The position numbers were made by a program, and so were the translations under genes. The notes beneath the pieces were generated by a model. The model did not search any database, had not been told where the DNA came from, and saw nothing but the letters and a program-made list of their open reading frames with translations. From Aurifilum marmelostoma (taxonomy: Eukaryota > Ascomycota > Sordariomycetes > Diaporthales > Cryphonectriaceae), in the NCBI GenBank assembly GCA_027559495.1, contig JAMXSV010000004.1, positions 1,849,001 through 1,913,000 of the forward strand: a DNA stretch of 64,000 nucleotides, written 5' to 3'. Shown one piece after another: positions 44,975 to 57,588 of the stretch (position 1 is the stretch's first letter; each line of letters starts with the position of its first letter).

Positions 44975-47900
44975 TATATCACAAGATTCTTATGTCTTGC
45001 CTATATATTGCTGACTGTGAATATCAAGATGGGGGCTGGGCTTCTTCCGCAGGCAGTCAGTCTTCTTGGAACATCTGAGCGAGGTGGTGACAAACACGTT
45101 CGAAGGCCTCACGGAAAGGTAAGGCGGGACACAAGAGTATGTCGTCCGCAGGCCCACATCCTCTTCTACGACTCATCCCTCTCTGCTTCTCTCCGCTCAT
45201 GCATGCATGCACACGTCGGGTCGACATCTTCGAGGCAACTTGGATCATGTATCATCCATCCTATTCATGGTATGTACGTGTTTGACCATCGTCACGACGA
45301 CGACGACGACGACTACTACTACTATTCAACCAGGAGCCCCCTCGTCCTCGTCCACGAGCAGCAGCAGCAAGCAGCCCGGCCTTTCACCGATCCCCAGGGT
45401 CCACAATGCAGATCCTGAAGCATCTCAAAACATGACTGCCTGCCTGCCTCCCTACCTGATACCTCTTAGCAGGTCTCAGAAGCACGCCGCGGTCAGAAAG
45501 GAGAAAGATCCAGTGACGCCTTCCTCCCGGATCCTGACATTCCCCTTTGAACGAGCGTGTTTATTTCCGGACATGCCCATCCCTTGCGCTGCGAAAGCTG
45601 TCTTTCTGTGTTGTCTGTCTCTCACTCTCTCAATCACACGTGCTCTTTGATGACCAGGCTCCTGTGCTGCCTAGACTAGAAGGCGGTGGAGATTTCCCTT
45701 TCGACGCACGGGATCCTCCTTTCTGATTTCCTGTCTGACAAGACAAGGAAGGTGGAAGCTGAGCGGAGGAGCCGGCCGGCGGGGTTGCGAAGAGGGGCCT
45801 CATCCTTCCGAAATTAGGAACTTGATGAAGCCGCCACCTCGAGCGAGCTGTGGAGTGGCTCGCTCGTGTGACCGTCTTGTTGGGGGGGGAAAGTAAGAAT
45901 CAGCTCTGGGGAATGACGAGAGGAGAGAAAGAGCGGAGCAAAGGCCGACGGGAAGCGTGCTGACGCAACTCTGGAAGGGAGAGGAGGAGGAAAAAGGAGG
46001 ACTCACGATAGTTCGTGGCGAGGTAAGGGGTGGCGTTTACTCTGGCGAGACACGACCCTGTCCATCTAGCCAGCCAGCCCCTTGCTTCGGTATGGTCGTG
46101 ATCACTTGACCCCGTGAGTGTGTGTGTGTGTGTTTTCTTTTCCCCGTACACATTCCTGTTGGGAGGAGGAGAAGGGGGGGGGGGGGGCAAAGGCCTCCCG
46201 AGTAGTCATGAGAGCGACATCGCAGCAGTCATCGGCGTGTTTGTTGGCTCATTTGAATGTCCATGCACTGGGCCATATTGCAAGACGCGCGTGAACAAGT
46301 GAACAAGTCCAGTGCTCTTCAAGCGGCGGGCGGGTGACTCAAACTTGTGCCGCGGCCCCTGCCCTGTCCATTGTCTTCTCGCCGGTCATCCGGCCTGACC
46401 AGCTGGCAGAGAAGGAGGAAAAAAAATACTTGATTCGGAAATTTTTTTTTAACCTTTGGGTCATCATGCTCATTCATCATCATCGTCATCTTTTGTACAA
46501 GTCAGTGATGAAATGGGTTGAGCTTAATCGTGTTATTGTTGGTCAAGTCCATCATCTGCTGCTGTTGATAATGACCGATACAGGGGGTGCACGGTTGGGA
46601 CGACGTCGTGTTTGGCTGTAATTAGTCACGGACCCTTACAGTTCAGCTGTCACCGTCCAGGGCGCAGCAAGCCAAGTTACGTGTGCCCATTGATTAGAAA
46701 AGGCTTATTTCTATGTCTCCAATAGGCAAGCTATTCGCCCAAGCGGCGAGCATGCGTGTGTTTGCCTGCCGATCAACACAGATGATGAGTAGAAGAAGGG
46801 AAAAAGAGAGAGAGGCTGTGCCTTGTCTTGCCCGATGTGAATACGTGCGAGGCCTCTCTGATGCTGTCAACCTTCGTCGTCGCTTGGTCAGTGCCGACCC
46901 ACCGAATGTCTGGGCTTGCCTACGCCACCGGCATATGACAGTGAAATGTGCTTGGCAAGAGGTGAGGGTTTTTTTCCCCCGTCCAAATATTGAGTGTGTG
47001 GGCCGGTGGCCTCGAGCTCGAGTCTCCGAGATGTGCGAGAGTACTCCGTGGAGTGATGAGCAGCGGGCAAGTCATCTTTCTCTTGCTTAACCTTTTAGCG
47101 TGGTCTTTGGTCTCACCCAGAGGGAAAGGGCTGAGCGCCAAGTGACCATTGGCTTACTTAGCATTGGCCACCAACCCCTCCTTCCCTCTTGTGCATCCGT
47201 CTAACTTTCCCCCCCTTACCGCGCGACGGCTGCTGACGAGAGGAGGAAAGTGCAAGTCCGTGAGGTGACACATGTCGTCAAGATGATGATGATGTTGGTG
47301 ACAATGTAAAGGAAAGAACAAACCCAGAGTATGATGATATGGCCTGGCGTATGCAGTGTCCCGCAAATGAGGGCAACCAACAACAAGAAGCACAGCTGGG
47401 GAGGAAGAAAGAAGGCACTGCGCCACAAAACACCTCGAGCTTGTTGCGCTCAGTGTGCTAAGCCCGGCACGCGTTCATCATTTTCCCCGGGCGGGGTGAG
47501 TCAACATCCCTCCCCCCCTTGCCCCCAAGCCGAAGGCTTCTTTCTCTTCTTCCATCTCCTTTCTTCTGTCTTTACCGAGCGGTTACGATTGCGACTACGA
47601 AAACCCTATCGTATCTCTTGCGAAAAAGGTGGGAACTTGCTCGCCTTTTTTCCCCGGGTCTACCGCGCGGCAAAACAAGATGGGGGGAACAATGTAATTA
47701 GGGGACAAGGCAGGCATCATTACGAGCGTCATTATAGAGGGTGTGTATGTGTCGGAGATGAGATACTTACTACGTACATCCAATGAATTAACCCATACAA
47801 TCCTTATGTGGTGTACTTACATAGTCGAATATAACTGTACATGGGTCCTGGTTGGCGTCTTGGCTGCCTGTGCCGCTTCCGGTCACGATGGTCCGCCGAG

Positions 47901-48509
47901 CGCTAAGCCGTAGTGTTAGTGCACTGTAGTGTAACAGCAGTGACAGGGTGTGTCCAGAGAGGGAAGAGAAAGGACCGAGAAAGCATTTGCAAGGAACCAA
48001 GCACCTACTCACCTGTGTATCACAGTAGTAGTGCTACTGTATCTGGAAGACCTTGAGGAGGGGGGTGCTGACTGCCACATTCTCCCTCTGTCTGATCACA
48101 TTCAGCTCGAGACTACTTGGTCAGAGCGAAACCACCCGCAGCGGGCCATCTCCTTACCATGTGCATCATGTAGAGACACGTGCAGAGCGGCAAGGCGGGG
48201 GTTGTCTCACAACACGAAAACGATGGCCCACGGCAGGATTGGGGCATGATTATGCTCAGCCAAGGTTGATCCCGAGTGTCGCTTGAGGTGGGGGAGAGAA
48301 TCAGGTGCATAGCCTGTCCATCTTCAAGGCTGGAGGTACTGCACCTCTATGTCGGATCATCCTGGAAATGAGGGGTTGTGCTATCAAAACTTCAATGAAT
48401 CAAATGGGATGGGAGGAGAGGGGGGGGGGGGCTGACGGACGGAAACCTATCCTGGCCCCCAAAAACGGTGTCTGCAGCCTGGTACTATGTAGGTGTGTAC
48501 TTGTATGAT

Positions 48510-48540
48510 GTGATGGCTGGGCTGGGCTGGGCTGGGCTGG
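48510..48540. repeat. GGGCT pentamer array
   Basis: About five tandem copies of GGCTG/GGGCT. Confidence 0.8.
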
Positions 48541-49601
48541 TGCACACCACCTCTACACTTGTCAGATAACCAAAGTCGAAGTAAAAAAGAAGATGTGAAA
48601 TTTGCATTTTCCCTAGGGGCAGCGGACCACATGGCACACACATGGCCAAGCATGACTGCACGTTTTCTCGTTTCTTCTTCAGCTCGTCTGTGGCCCGTGT
48701 CACCTCCTCGTGGCCCAGGGCCCGTCCCCCCCCCCCCCTCCCCCCCCCCCTCTTTCGGAAGCTATTAGTTCTCGCAAGACACTACTACTGCATCAGACAG
48801 CATTCATGGGTGTGATGAATTTTAAGTTCTTTATCTGCTTCCCTCTGTCAAGTGGTGGTGATGGTGGTGGTGGGGCAATAAGTAGAGCTGTCGCTGTGTC
48901 GCTGTCAAGCACCGGGGCAGATTCGAGCGGCATAGGAATCTAGTCTATCCACGCTACGTCTACTGTAACGCTGTCCCGCCCCCTCACAACGCATCACGAT
49001 AATCATGTTGATAAGTCACAAGGAGTCTGCGTTGTCCCCTCATAAACGAAGCTAGCGATGGGAATGCTGCGCTGTGCTCTCTGTGAGAGTGAGTGTGAGA
49101 GAGACTGGAGAAGAACGCCTTTCCATCCATCCTCCTGCATACACGTGTTGAGACTATGCGCATGTGTGAAACTGGAGAATGCGCCATTCTCGCGCTCGAG
49201 ATCTTCCTTCGTGCCGACCATCGACAGACAGACGAGAACAGCGTAGAACGGCGCTACTGGGAGTGTTGTCGAAAGAAGTAAGACAACAGGGCCGGGCGGG
49301 GTATAAAGCCTGCTGGGGCGCTGTCCATTGGATGTTCTTGTGTGTGTGCGTGTTATGTACTATGGTATGGGAGCGGGCTGGAGGGAAGGAGGAGGGGGGG
49401 AGGGGGGCATGCATGCATTCTCGATTTTCGTTCAGGCAGCAGGGCGGACGGGAAAAGGTCAGTTGGGCGCTGCATGGCGGTGGTGGACTATGCAAGGGAG
49501 AGTGGGGGAAGGTGGTTTGCGGTGAAGGTGTGTGTGAAGGTGCAGATGTGGAGTAGGAGGTGGGATGACGATGCATGCTGTGTGAGTGTGATAGGTGTGT
49601 C

Positions 49602-49603
<2 letters not shown>

Positions 49604-49634
<31 letters not shown>
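49604..49634. repeat. GT microsatellite
   Basis: About 15 uninterrupted GT units. Confidence 0.9.
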
Positions 49635-49636
<2 letters not shown>

Positions 49637-51829
49637 GCCCGCGAGAGAGAGAGAAAAGCGAGCAAGGCAGCCAGGCACACCTACATACTCACCGTCGGTT
49701 CGGACAAGACATCTTTGATGATTCTCAAAGGCCCCTCCCCGGGAAGGACGAAGAAAATGGGGCGTGCTCCGCCTTGCAGCGGCATGATGCAGCAAGAACA
49801 AACCAAGGTGCAGGGTCAACTGTGAGAGTTCACTCAGGACAAATGAAGTTGTTGCTTTAGGACTATGCAAATGAGCGGTAAGTGGTCCTGAATGAAAGCG
49901 GGCGGTGCAGGCCACCCAACCAAATCAGTAGTAGATGCTGGGCCGTCTCGGAAGACGACAACGCCATCTTAAGTCAACGGAACCCGCGCGTGTGTGGGCA
50001 GTTTGCGGATGGTCGCGCTGTAGGATCTACGTCGGACGTCCAGGGTGTAATAATTCTTCCTCGCAGATCGAGCCTATCGCCCACAGATCTATGTGAGCAG
50101 GACGACGCAAAATCCAAATCATCGGAGGGAGGACAAGTGAGATGAGACGTTTTGAAAAAATCATCTACTGGACATGCCACTGACAAATAAAGTCGGGCCA
50201 CAAGGATCGGGAGAAAGTGAGTGAGAGCGAGTGAGCCCTGTGCGCTGGCAGCTACTCTGATGGCAGATCTGTTTGGTGTTTGGATGGAAGGGATTTCGAT
50301 CCTGAATTTGACATCACCCTGCGACAACAAACAATCAGATGGCAATCATGTTGTCTGATCGGTTAGCGAAACCAAAGTAGTCGAAGGGGCGAGGCGAGAG
50401 GAATAGCCTCGTCTGGTCTCGAGCTTTTCCTGGGGAAAGCTGGTCAGGAGCCTCCCCCGAGATTACCCGTGCAGCCCGAACACCGGTCTTGCTGACCCTT
50501 CAATGACTGCTGAATGGTTGCGAGGTGGCGTGGTTTCCAACCCAGCAACGTAAGTTGTGTTGAGACCAGGAGCGGGAACAGAGACCGTGTCTGGGAGGCT
50601 ATTCCCAATATCGAAAGTGCCGTGTTCACAAATTACTTTTGATCTGTGACGAGCCGGGCCAGCTCATACACACATGCGGCACGACTGGACGAGTTGGAGG
50701 GGGTACCACAGTACGTACCATAGCTCGTGTAGCATAGGTGTATACAGCAGCACATATACTACACAAGCTTGATGCAGGTGCAGAAATCACCCGAGTCACC
50801 TTTATCACCCTGCAGCAGCAGCTCTTCGTGATCGGCTTCTCGGGTGTTAGTTATGCTACGTGGTACAGACCATTGATAAACAAAGAAACATTAGCTCTTG
50901 TCCTCATGGCCAACACAAATCTGCTGACTGAGTACACTGTCTGACTGTCTGTCTATCATTGTCTTCATTCCTGATCGAGATGGCTCTGGGCCGTGGCCGG
51001 CTCTGGCCCATTCCCTCGGTCGTTCCAGGACCGGCGTGGCCGGATATAGACCAGGCAGAACACGACACGACACTGCAGCGAGCGGGCAAGATTCGGCTGT
51101 ACGTGGTACAGCAGTACTGTAGCAACGCGTAGGTTGAGTGGCTGGCTCTCCCTAGTGCCAGCAGCCCGTCACGAATGATCCGCACAGTAGTGCGAGGCCT
51201 GGACCCAGCAGATTCCGGCTGTTACTAGGGGCGCCAGAGCTGCAGGACCTAAATCGGTATGTGTGTGTAAATGTGCGCGCACCTGAATGCAGCATGCATG
51301 TATCCCGTTACCGCGGGCGGGAAAAGGGAGGGGGAGAGAGGGACACGCACCTCAATGGCTGTGCCCATGATGCTGCTGCTGCTGCTGCTGCGGTGATCAG
51401 ACATTAATAAAAAGTTGTTACCAAATTTGGGGCAGTAGATGGAGCAAGCTGACGACAGTGAGGACTGAACTGCCTCAAAGTAAGGAGGCATGTGTAAAAC
51501 AAGCCCCGGACATTCAAGGGGAAAGGCTACAGACTCGGCAAGACTCGTATTGTTAGGGAGATTGCGCGTCGGCCCAGCCAGGTTACTATCGCCCCGTGCC
51601 AAAATTAGCAGGCATGGCAGGGCTTATTTGGGGTGGCTGTGGCTTGCCGAGGTGGACAGAGGACTCGAGAATTCTCGAACATGATGGATCACATCACGGC
51701 TCCGCCTTAGAAAGCAACCCCTCTCGGAGACGGCCCCAAGCCCCAAAAGCCCTGGGCACTGCAGCAAGTGCTGCGGTTGCAGACATGGTGCGTTTCGTAA
51801 GGAGTAATAGCCTTACGTACTAAGCCGCA

Positions 51830-51853
51830 TCAACAGCAGCAGCAGCAGCAGCA
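51830..51853. repeat. CAG microsatellite
   Basis: About eight CAG units in non-coding DNA. A GGT array follows at 51911-51937. Confidence 0.85.
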
Positions 51854-54800
51854 GTCGCTATTTAGCAACAGGCAGTTGAAGGATGAGGGAGCAAGACCAG
51901 AAGAAGGATGGGTGGTGGTGGTGGTGGTGGTGGTGGTGAGATCATCGTAATTTCGTCTGTGCTTTGGCTATTTCCATGTCACGAGGAATCACCATGGCAG
52001 GATGGATCAGAACGGGGCGAACAGACCCAAACCTGCGGCCAAAGTAACGGAACAGTAAGGACCTGCTGTGTAAGGTGCTGCGGAAACCTGTTGGCTCCAT
52101 TCATAGCACGCCTTGGTACAGCCCGTGGCAACCATGCCAGAACAAGCTGTGGCAGATTTTAGGCTGCTTCGGGCAGTACTGGATGCTGTGTTGGGGGGCC
52201 CTGCAGGGCCTGAACTGCTGAGCTGACCTACCAATCTCTTTGCCAGCCAGCAGCCAGCCAGCTAACTGACGGACTGACTGCCCAGGACGCTCATCACCAA
52301 GAGAAATCACACTACATTTTTTGCAGAATACAGTACCACCCACTCGCGTATCTAGTTGATCGCTCCGCAACAGAGGATAGGACATGGCCGAGAGTGTGTG
52401 GTTTCTTACACACTTTTGCTTCTTTACTTCTTTCCTGTCTTTTCCATTCCTCGGCATTCAGAGCTTGTAGATTTGGGAATAGACTTCCAATGTGGCGAAA
52501 AAGAAAAGAAAAAAATGCGAACCGGGACGGAAAGGCTGGGCTGGGAGGGGCACTTTTGGTTGGGGGGGGGGATCCAACCACCTGGCTGCAGCTGCACCAC
52601 CATCTCACCACGACCACCATATACACAGTAGTACTCCCGAGGTTTCTGGAACTATGACTCTTACCGTTCGCCCCCCCTGAAAATCTCATACACGCTGTGT
52701 GTCTTATCTCTAACCATCGGTACCTTATCCCTTTTCCCAATCCCTCCTATACAAGCCTGTTCTTGTCAGAGAAAGAGAAGAGGGGGAAAAAGAAAAGGGG
52801 AGATGCTTGATTCCTTTTTTTATCCATTACGGTTTGTGCTATCTCTGTACAATATGTCAGACGGCCAGACTGTTTCGCGGTGACGGAGGGCCCCATCTTA
52901 CTCTGAGGATTTCTTGGATGAGTGAGGGATTGGGGGGGACGAGGGAGGAGAAACAAGAGTCATCGCGATCCTCCCTGCTTTGTTTCGACTCTTCTTCCCT
53001 GTACTTTCTTTGTCTTTGCTCCCGCCCACATTTGGGGGTTGCATATTCGGGGCGACGCTAGTCCCCAAAGAACAATAGTGGGGCACTAGTCCCTACACAT
53101 CTGCAGTGGTGTCCAATCGCGGGACTGACTGCCCTTTGGTGGCTTCCCTGTTCTGTTTAGCCAGCCACCCGCGTCCCACCTTTCCACTAACACAGGACGT
53201 ACCACAGTACCTTCCTCCTCATGTCCTCGAATCTCTGGCGTACTCGGCTAGGGTGTCAACCTGAGGTGTGTGGGTGTCAGTACAGCGCAGTACCACCCGT
53301 GCTTGCCGTAAGTCTTGCAGGGGTGGCCTTACCGTTGCGCGTCCCCAAGTACTCAGACACCCACATGGCACCGCCGGGGTACCTCTGATGGGGAGGAACA
53401 GGGTGTCCAGAGATGTTAGGAACAGAGGGCGGTTGCCAGTTAGTGGAATCTTCAAAACTGCTTTGGGGCCCGCCGTCACGAATCCCCTCTCACTTCCCCC
53501 TTCTTTCGCCATCGAGCAGGCAAGATGTTCGATTCGACCTCTTGAGAAGTGCTAAAGCGACTCTTTGTGGTCTGCTTCTGCACATATCCTATTGCAAAGG
53601 TCGACTCTTCCTTGATCTGATCTCGTCTTTTCTGTTTGTCTCTCATGGTGTTTGTTTGATTTTACTCTTTATTTGGGAACCTCAAAAAAATCTCCTCTCA
53701 ACCGCATCTTTTTCTTCCCCCTTCTCTTCTCTCAAATACCCATCTCCTCTCAGCAATCAGATCAGAAACGCCGCTCGATCATAGTCGGACACCGGGCCTG
53801 ATCATTTGTCTCACGACCTTTTTTTTCCTCAGTTTATTTTTACCCCCTTGGCCGACTTGTTCATCTGCTCCTACTTCTCTATCTCCTTTCCTCTCCCGTG
53901 AGGCATTTGGTTGCACCTGCGAGAGACTACCAAAGAAAGAAAGACCAGAGAGTAAGAGTGAGACTGAACAGGGACGTGATATCAACCTTTGAAACTACTC
54001 TGGACGATCCCATACCCAACCAGTCGCCCCGCCCCAATTTCTACTCACCGACCGAGCGTTTTCTGGCTGCACGGCTGAGACCAGAAACAAAAAAACAACG
54101 TCTCGTGCTTGACCTTCACTTCTTTTCATCGGACGCGGCCAGTTAGTCACACAGTCACAGCTCATCTCTCCGAGGATCTCCTGATTCGGAGCCCTCTGGA
54201 TCCTGGGGGACCTGGACACCTGGACTCGCCACCACGACTTGCACTACGAGGGCCCCATCTTCAGGCTTCCGCCCCTCGCCCCCAGGGCCTGATCATACTG
54301 GACCCGAAGCCCAGCTGCTCACTCGTCACTCCACGCCCGCGACTCATTTCCGTCACGTAGGCTGTGACTCGACAGGTAAGGACCCAGATCCCAGCATGGT
54401 GCCCCAATACCCAATTGCACATTACCCATACCCATGCATGCCTATTCTCTCTCTCACCCATCACCCATGTCCACAATCACGATTGTCCGTCCCTTGCCCA
54501 GCCAGACAATCCAACCAGCCTCGGTGGCTTTGTCTGCGCCCAGCGCCCAACCAGGCCAAGACCAGCCTCTCCAGTGTAGGATAGTTCCCCAACTGGTAGT
54601 ACCAGCCTCTGTCCTCTGCTGCCGTCCAACCCCCCAAAAAGAAAGAAGCCCCCCCCCCCCGGCCCAGCCGCTCTACACCTACCCACCCTGCTTTGTCCGA
54701 CGTGCGACCAGCGGCAAAGGCCTTGTGGGTCTCTCGCCACTCCTATCACAGGCTTGCAAAAGAGTCATCCAAGAGCAGACACGTATAATGGGCCACAATC

Positions 54801-55519
54801 CTGTCGTGGACGTGGCCGTGTCTACCTGGCTGTCTCCAGCATCGGAGGTCAGACACTGCCTGGCTCGGTCCACCTCTTCTATACCCAACCCAACATCATC
54901 GTCCTCCCCATCTCGTGCCCCTCGGCTTGTCTACCCATCCCCTTGCTCGTTCCCACGACACCTTTTCAGCCTGGCCTAGCCACTGCCTAGAGATCTGAGG
55001 CGCTTGCCTTGCCTTTCCAGGGCACCAGGCTCCGGTGACCACTCACGCGCACGTCCTCGCTTTGGGCCGTCGCTTGCCTCTGGACATCACCAAGTTACTC
55101 ATACTTTAGATGACAGTGGCGCATCTTCTACCAGGCTCTTAAAAAGAACCTCTTTCTCCCTGTCCTCCACGGCATGTCATCGTCAGCCAAGGACAGTTGC
55201 ATCAGACTTTCCATCGCCTTGCGGATTCTCTCAACCTCCTTCGACAACCTGCTATAATCCCTCGGGCAGTTCAATCGATCCTCACTCCCTTTCCAAACAC
55301 ACCGATCAACCACACAACACGAACCCGACTCGCAATTAGTAGTATTTATGTGGTACAAGATGGCTTGCCAGTAAGGTCTCTCGTCTCGGTCAGAATTCTA
55401 CGCCAGGGAACCAAAAAAAGAAAAGCCAAAAAAAAAAAAAAAAGGAACCCCTACCCCAGGTCCCCGACGTATCCAAATCAACCCGACCGGATCGGCCTTT
55501 CTTTTAATCCTTCGACAAG

Positions 55520-57588
55520 ATGACGGCAGTCGAGTACCCCTCGCAGGATTTCTACTCGGTCCGCCGAACTGTATCATATACTTCCTCACTTTCCTCCTCC
55601 GCAACGGCTTCGGTCTGCTCTGATGCATCATCCTCTTCCTCACAATTTTCTGGCGAGACTGCCACCTCCTCGATCTCTTCCTGCTCAGTGGATGCGGCCC
55701 CTTCATTGGGATGTGGCTTCGCCTACGCCAAGCCACATGTGCAACCCATTGTCTCGGACGCTCGACGCCCACTTCGGTCAAACCCCAGACGGACATCCAA
55801 CACCGCGACCACTCGGACTGGATGTCCTCCCAGTCTGGTCAGACAGGCAGAGCGCAAGCTCACTTTTGTCGACAACCTAGTCGGTAAGCCGCGACAAGAA
55901 CCCCCCAGCTTTTAGGCCAACCTCTCCACTCGGGAGATCCTTTCTAAATAAGTGCTCTAGATTCCTCTACTCAGATTGTCGAGGCAATATGGCCGACATC
56001 ATCTGTGGTCTGCCGCGATGAGGCTAACAGCTCGAGCGTGCTGCCTCTGCGTACTTTCATCCAGGAGACGTTGCGCCGCTCTCGCACGAGCTACTCAACT
56101 CTCCAGGTGGCGCTCTACTACTTAGTCCTCATCAAGGATCAGCTCCCCGAGCGTGACTTCACCATGGAACAGCTCGACGACTGTCACTCGAGCCGCGCTC
56201 TGCAGTGTGGCCGCAGGATGTTCCTTGCTGCTCTCATCCTGGCTTCCAAGTATCTGCAGGATCGAAACTACTCCGCGCGGGCATGGAGCAAGATCTCGGG
56301 TCTCAACACGAATGAGATCAACCAAAACGAAATGGCTTTCGTTTTGGCGGTGAATTGGAAACTCCACATCACTGAGGAGGTCTATCATCGCTGGACGGAC
56401 CGCGTCATGAAGTACAGCCCTTCTCAGCCGCCCGCTCCTGGCTCCGGCATGTCTCATGCGCAATTTGAACACCAGTGCGACGTCTTTAAGCGCATTATCC
56501 GTCGTCTGCACTCAGACCTGGAGAATCTGGATGACGTTCTCTCTACGGGTCGGTACTCTCCGGTACCATCCCTGTCTCCGCGATCGCTGTCACCGCGATC
56601 TGTCCTGGCTGCTGCCCAGAACGAATCGGCTGCATATGACTGCGGTCGGGACGCGACGCCGACGCCCCGCATCTTCAAGACCCCTTCCGTCATGGAGCCT
56701 TCGCCCTCATCAGCTCATTCCGCTGTTACCCGTCTGCCTCCCTTCGGACTCTTACCAACGCCTCGTCTGACCCCTCAGGTCAGTGCGGTTCGTGACATCT
56801 CGCCGCCACAGTTCGTTGCCCCTGGCTCGGCCATGAGCTTCGCCGTGTCTACCGCCGGGTCTGTGCACAACGGCATGATGCTCGACAGGTGGCCCTGCGC
56901 AGCGATCTCCTCTTCGCCGCAGAACTACTACACATCACGTCGTTCCTCGCTGGCCACTTCAGTCTCGACGGTTTCTTCACCCGAATCGATGGTCTCGGAC
57001 ACGTCCGGCACGTCTCGATCATCCTCAATCTCATCGCTGTCATCGCTGGCGGGTGCGCCGTATCCCAGGTCGGATTACACCAACCTCCAGGTACAGGCGC
57101 GCTACCGCTCTGCGAAGATGGTAGATGAGAGACTTGCTTCGAGGCCCAGCATTGTTTCATATGGCGAAGAATTCGCCGACAGACTCTGTGCGTCGCCGGC
57201 CAAGTCCTACTCGGGTTCCGTCGAGGTCGATGATGCCACGAACGATGCAGCTCAGGCCCTGCAGGCTCTGCATGACAACTGCCAGCGTTCCCAAGTGACC
57301 CGTGGCTCCATGACATCGGCGCCCAAAGCTGGGTCCAAGCGGAGCCGTCCCTCGTTAGGAGACCACAGCCTTCAGGAGAATGTGCGCGATCTGTTGCGTG
57401 AGGACTGCAGTTCCACACGCGCCAGCTTCGCCGCGGGAGACAATCATTTTCAGGTTCCTGCTCCTTCTTCTGAGGGTCGCAAGCGAATTTGCTGCTCTGC
57501 TGAGGCTGCTCAATTCCGGATTCCCTCAATGCATCCCGCTATGGGTGGCTTTGGAGGGCCTGGGATGTGGTCAGGAATCCTGAACTGA
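55520..57588 (+). CDS. Pcl-type (Pho85-partner) cyclin
   Basis: Exons 55520-55883 and 55961-57588 give 663 residues. The 77-nt intron starts GTAAGC and ends CTAG, and splicing gives LTFVDNLVDSSTQIVEAIW. A Ser-rich N-terminal region (1-110) precedes the cyclin box (about 112-265). The box has PLRTFIQETLRRSRTSYSTL, then ALYYLVLIKDQLP, RRMFLAALILASKYLQDRNY and AWSKISGLNTNEINQNEMAF. These signatures match the Pcl1/Pcl2/Pcl5-like group (A. nidulans PclA type) that binds Pho85-family kinases in cell-cycle and morphogenesis control. The C-terminal 390 residues are Ser/Pro-rich with many SP/TP sites, as expected of a phosphorylated, unstable regulator. The product is longer than yeast Pcl proteins. 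The start is the first ATG after a pyrimidine-rich leader. Confidence 0.9.

Larger units (their letters stand above)
44565..55519. other. 11-kb gene-free stretch
   Basis: No open frame here resembles a known protein. Most frames longer than 100 codons are read through CA/TG, CT or CCG repeats (for example 49154-49915, minus). Contents: CA repeat near 44942, CGA/CTA triplets near 45296-45325, GT repeat near 49605, CAG and GGT repeats near 51830-51940, and G or C runs near 46177, 48421, 48727, 52562 and 54650. The last 1.8 kb is C- and T-rich and probably belongs to the leader and promoter of the cyclin gene. A small spliced gene or a long non-coding RNA could be hidden here. Confidence 0.5.

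Noticed and set aside
49154..49915. 253-codon minus-strand open frame
   Set aside because: It is read through CA and CT repeats (His-Thr and Ser-His runs), with no family resemblance and no supporting splice or promoter signals.
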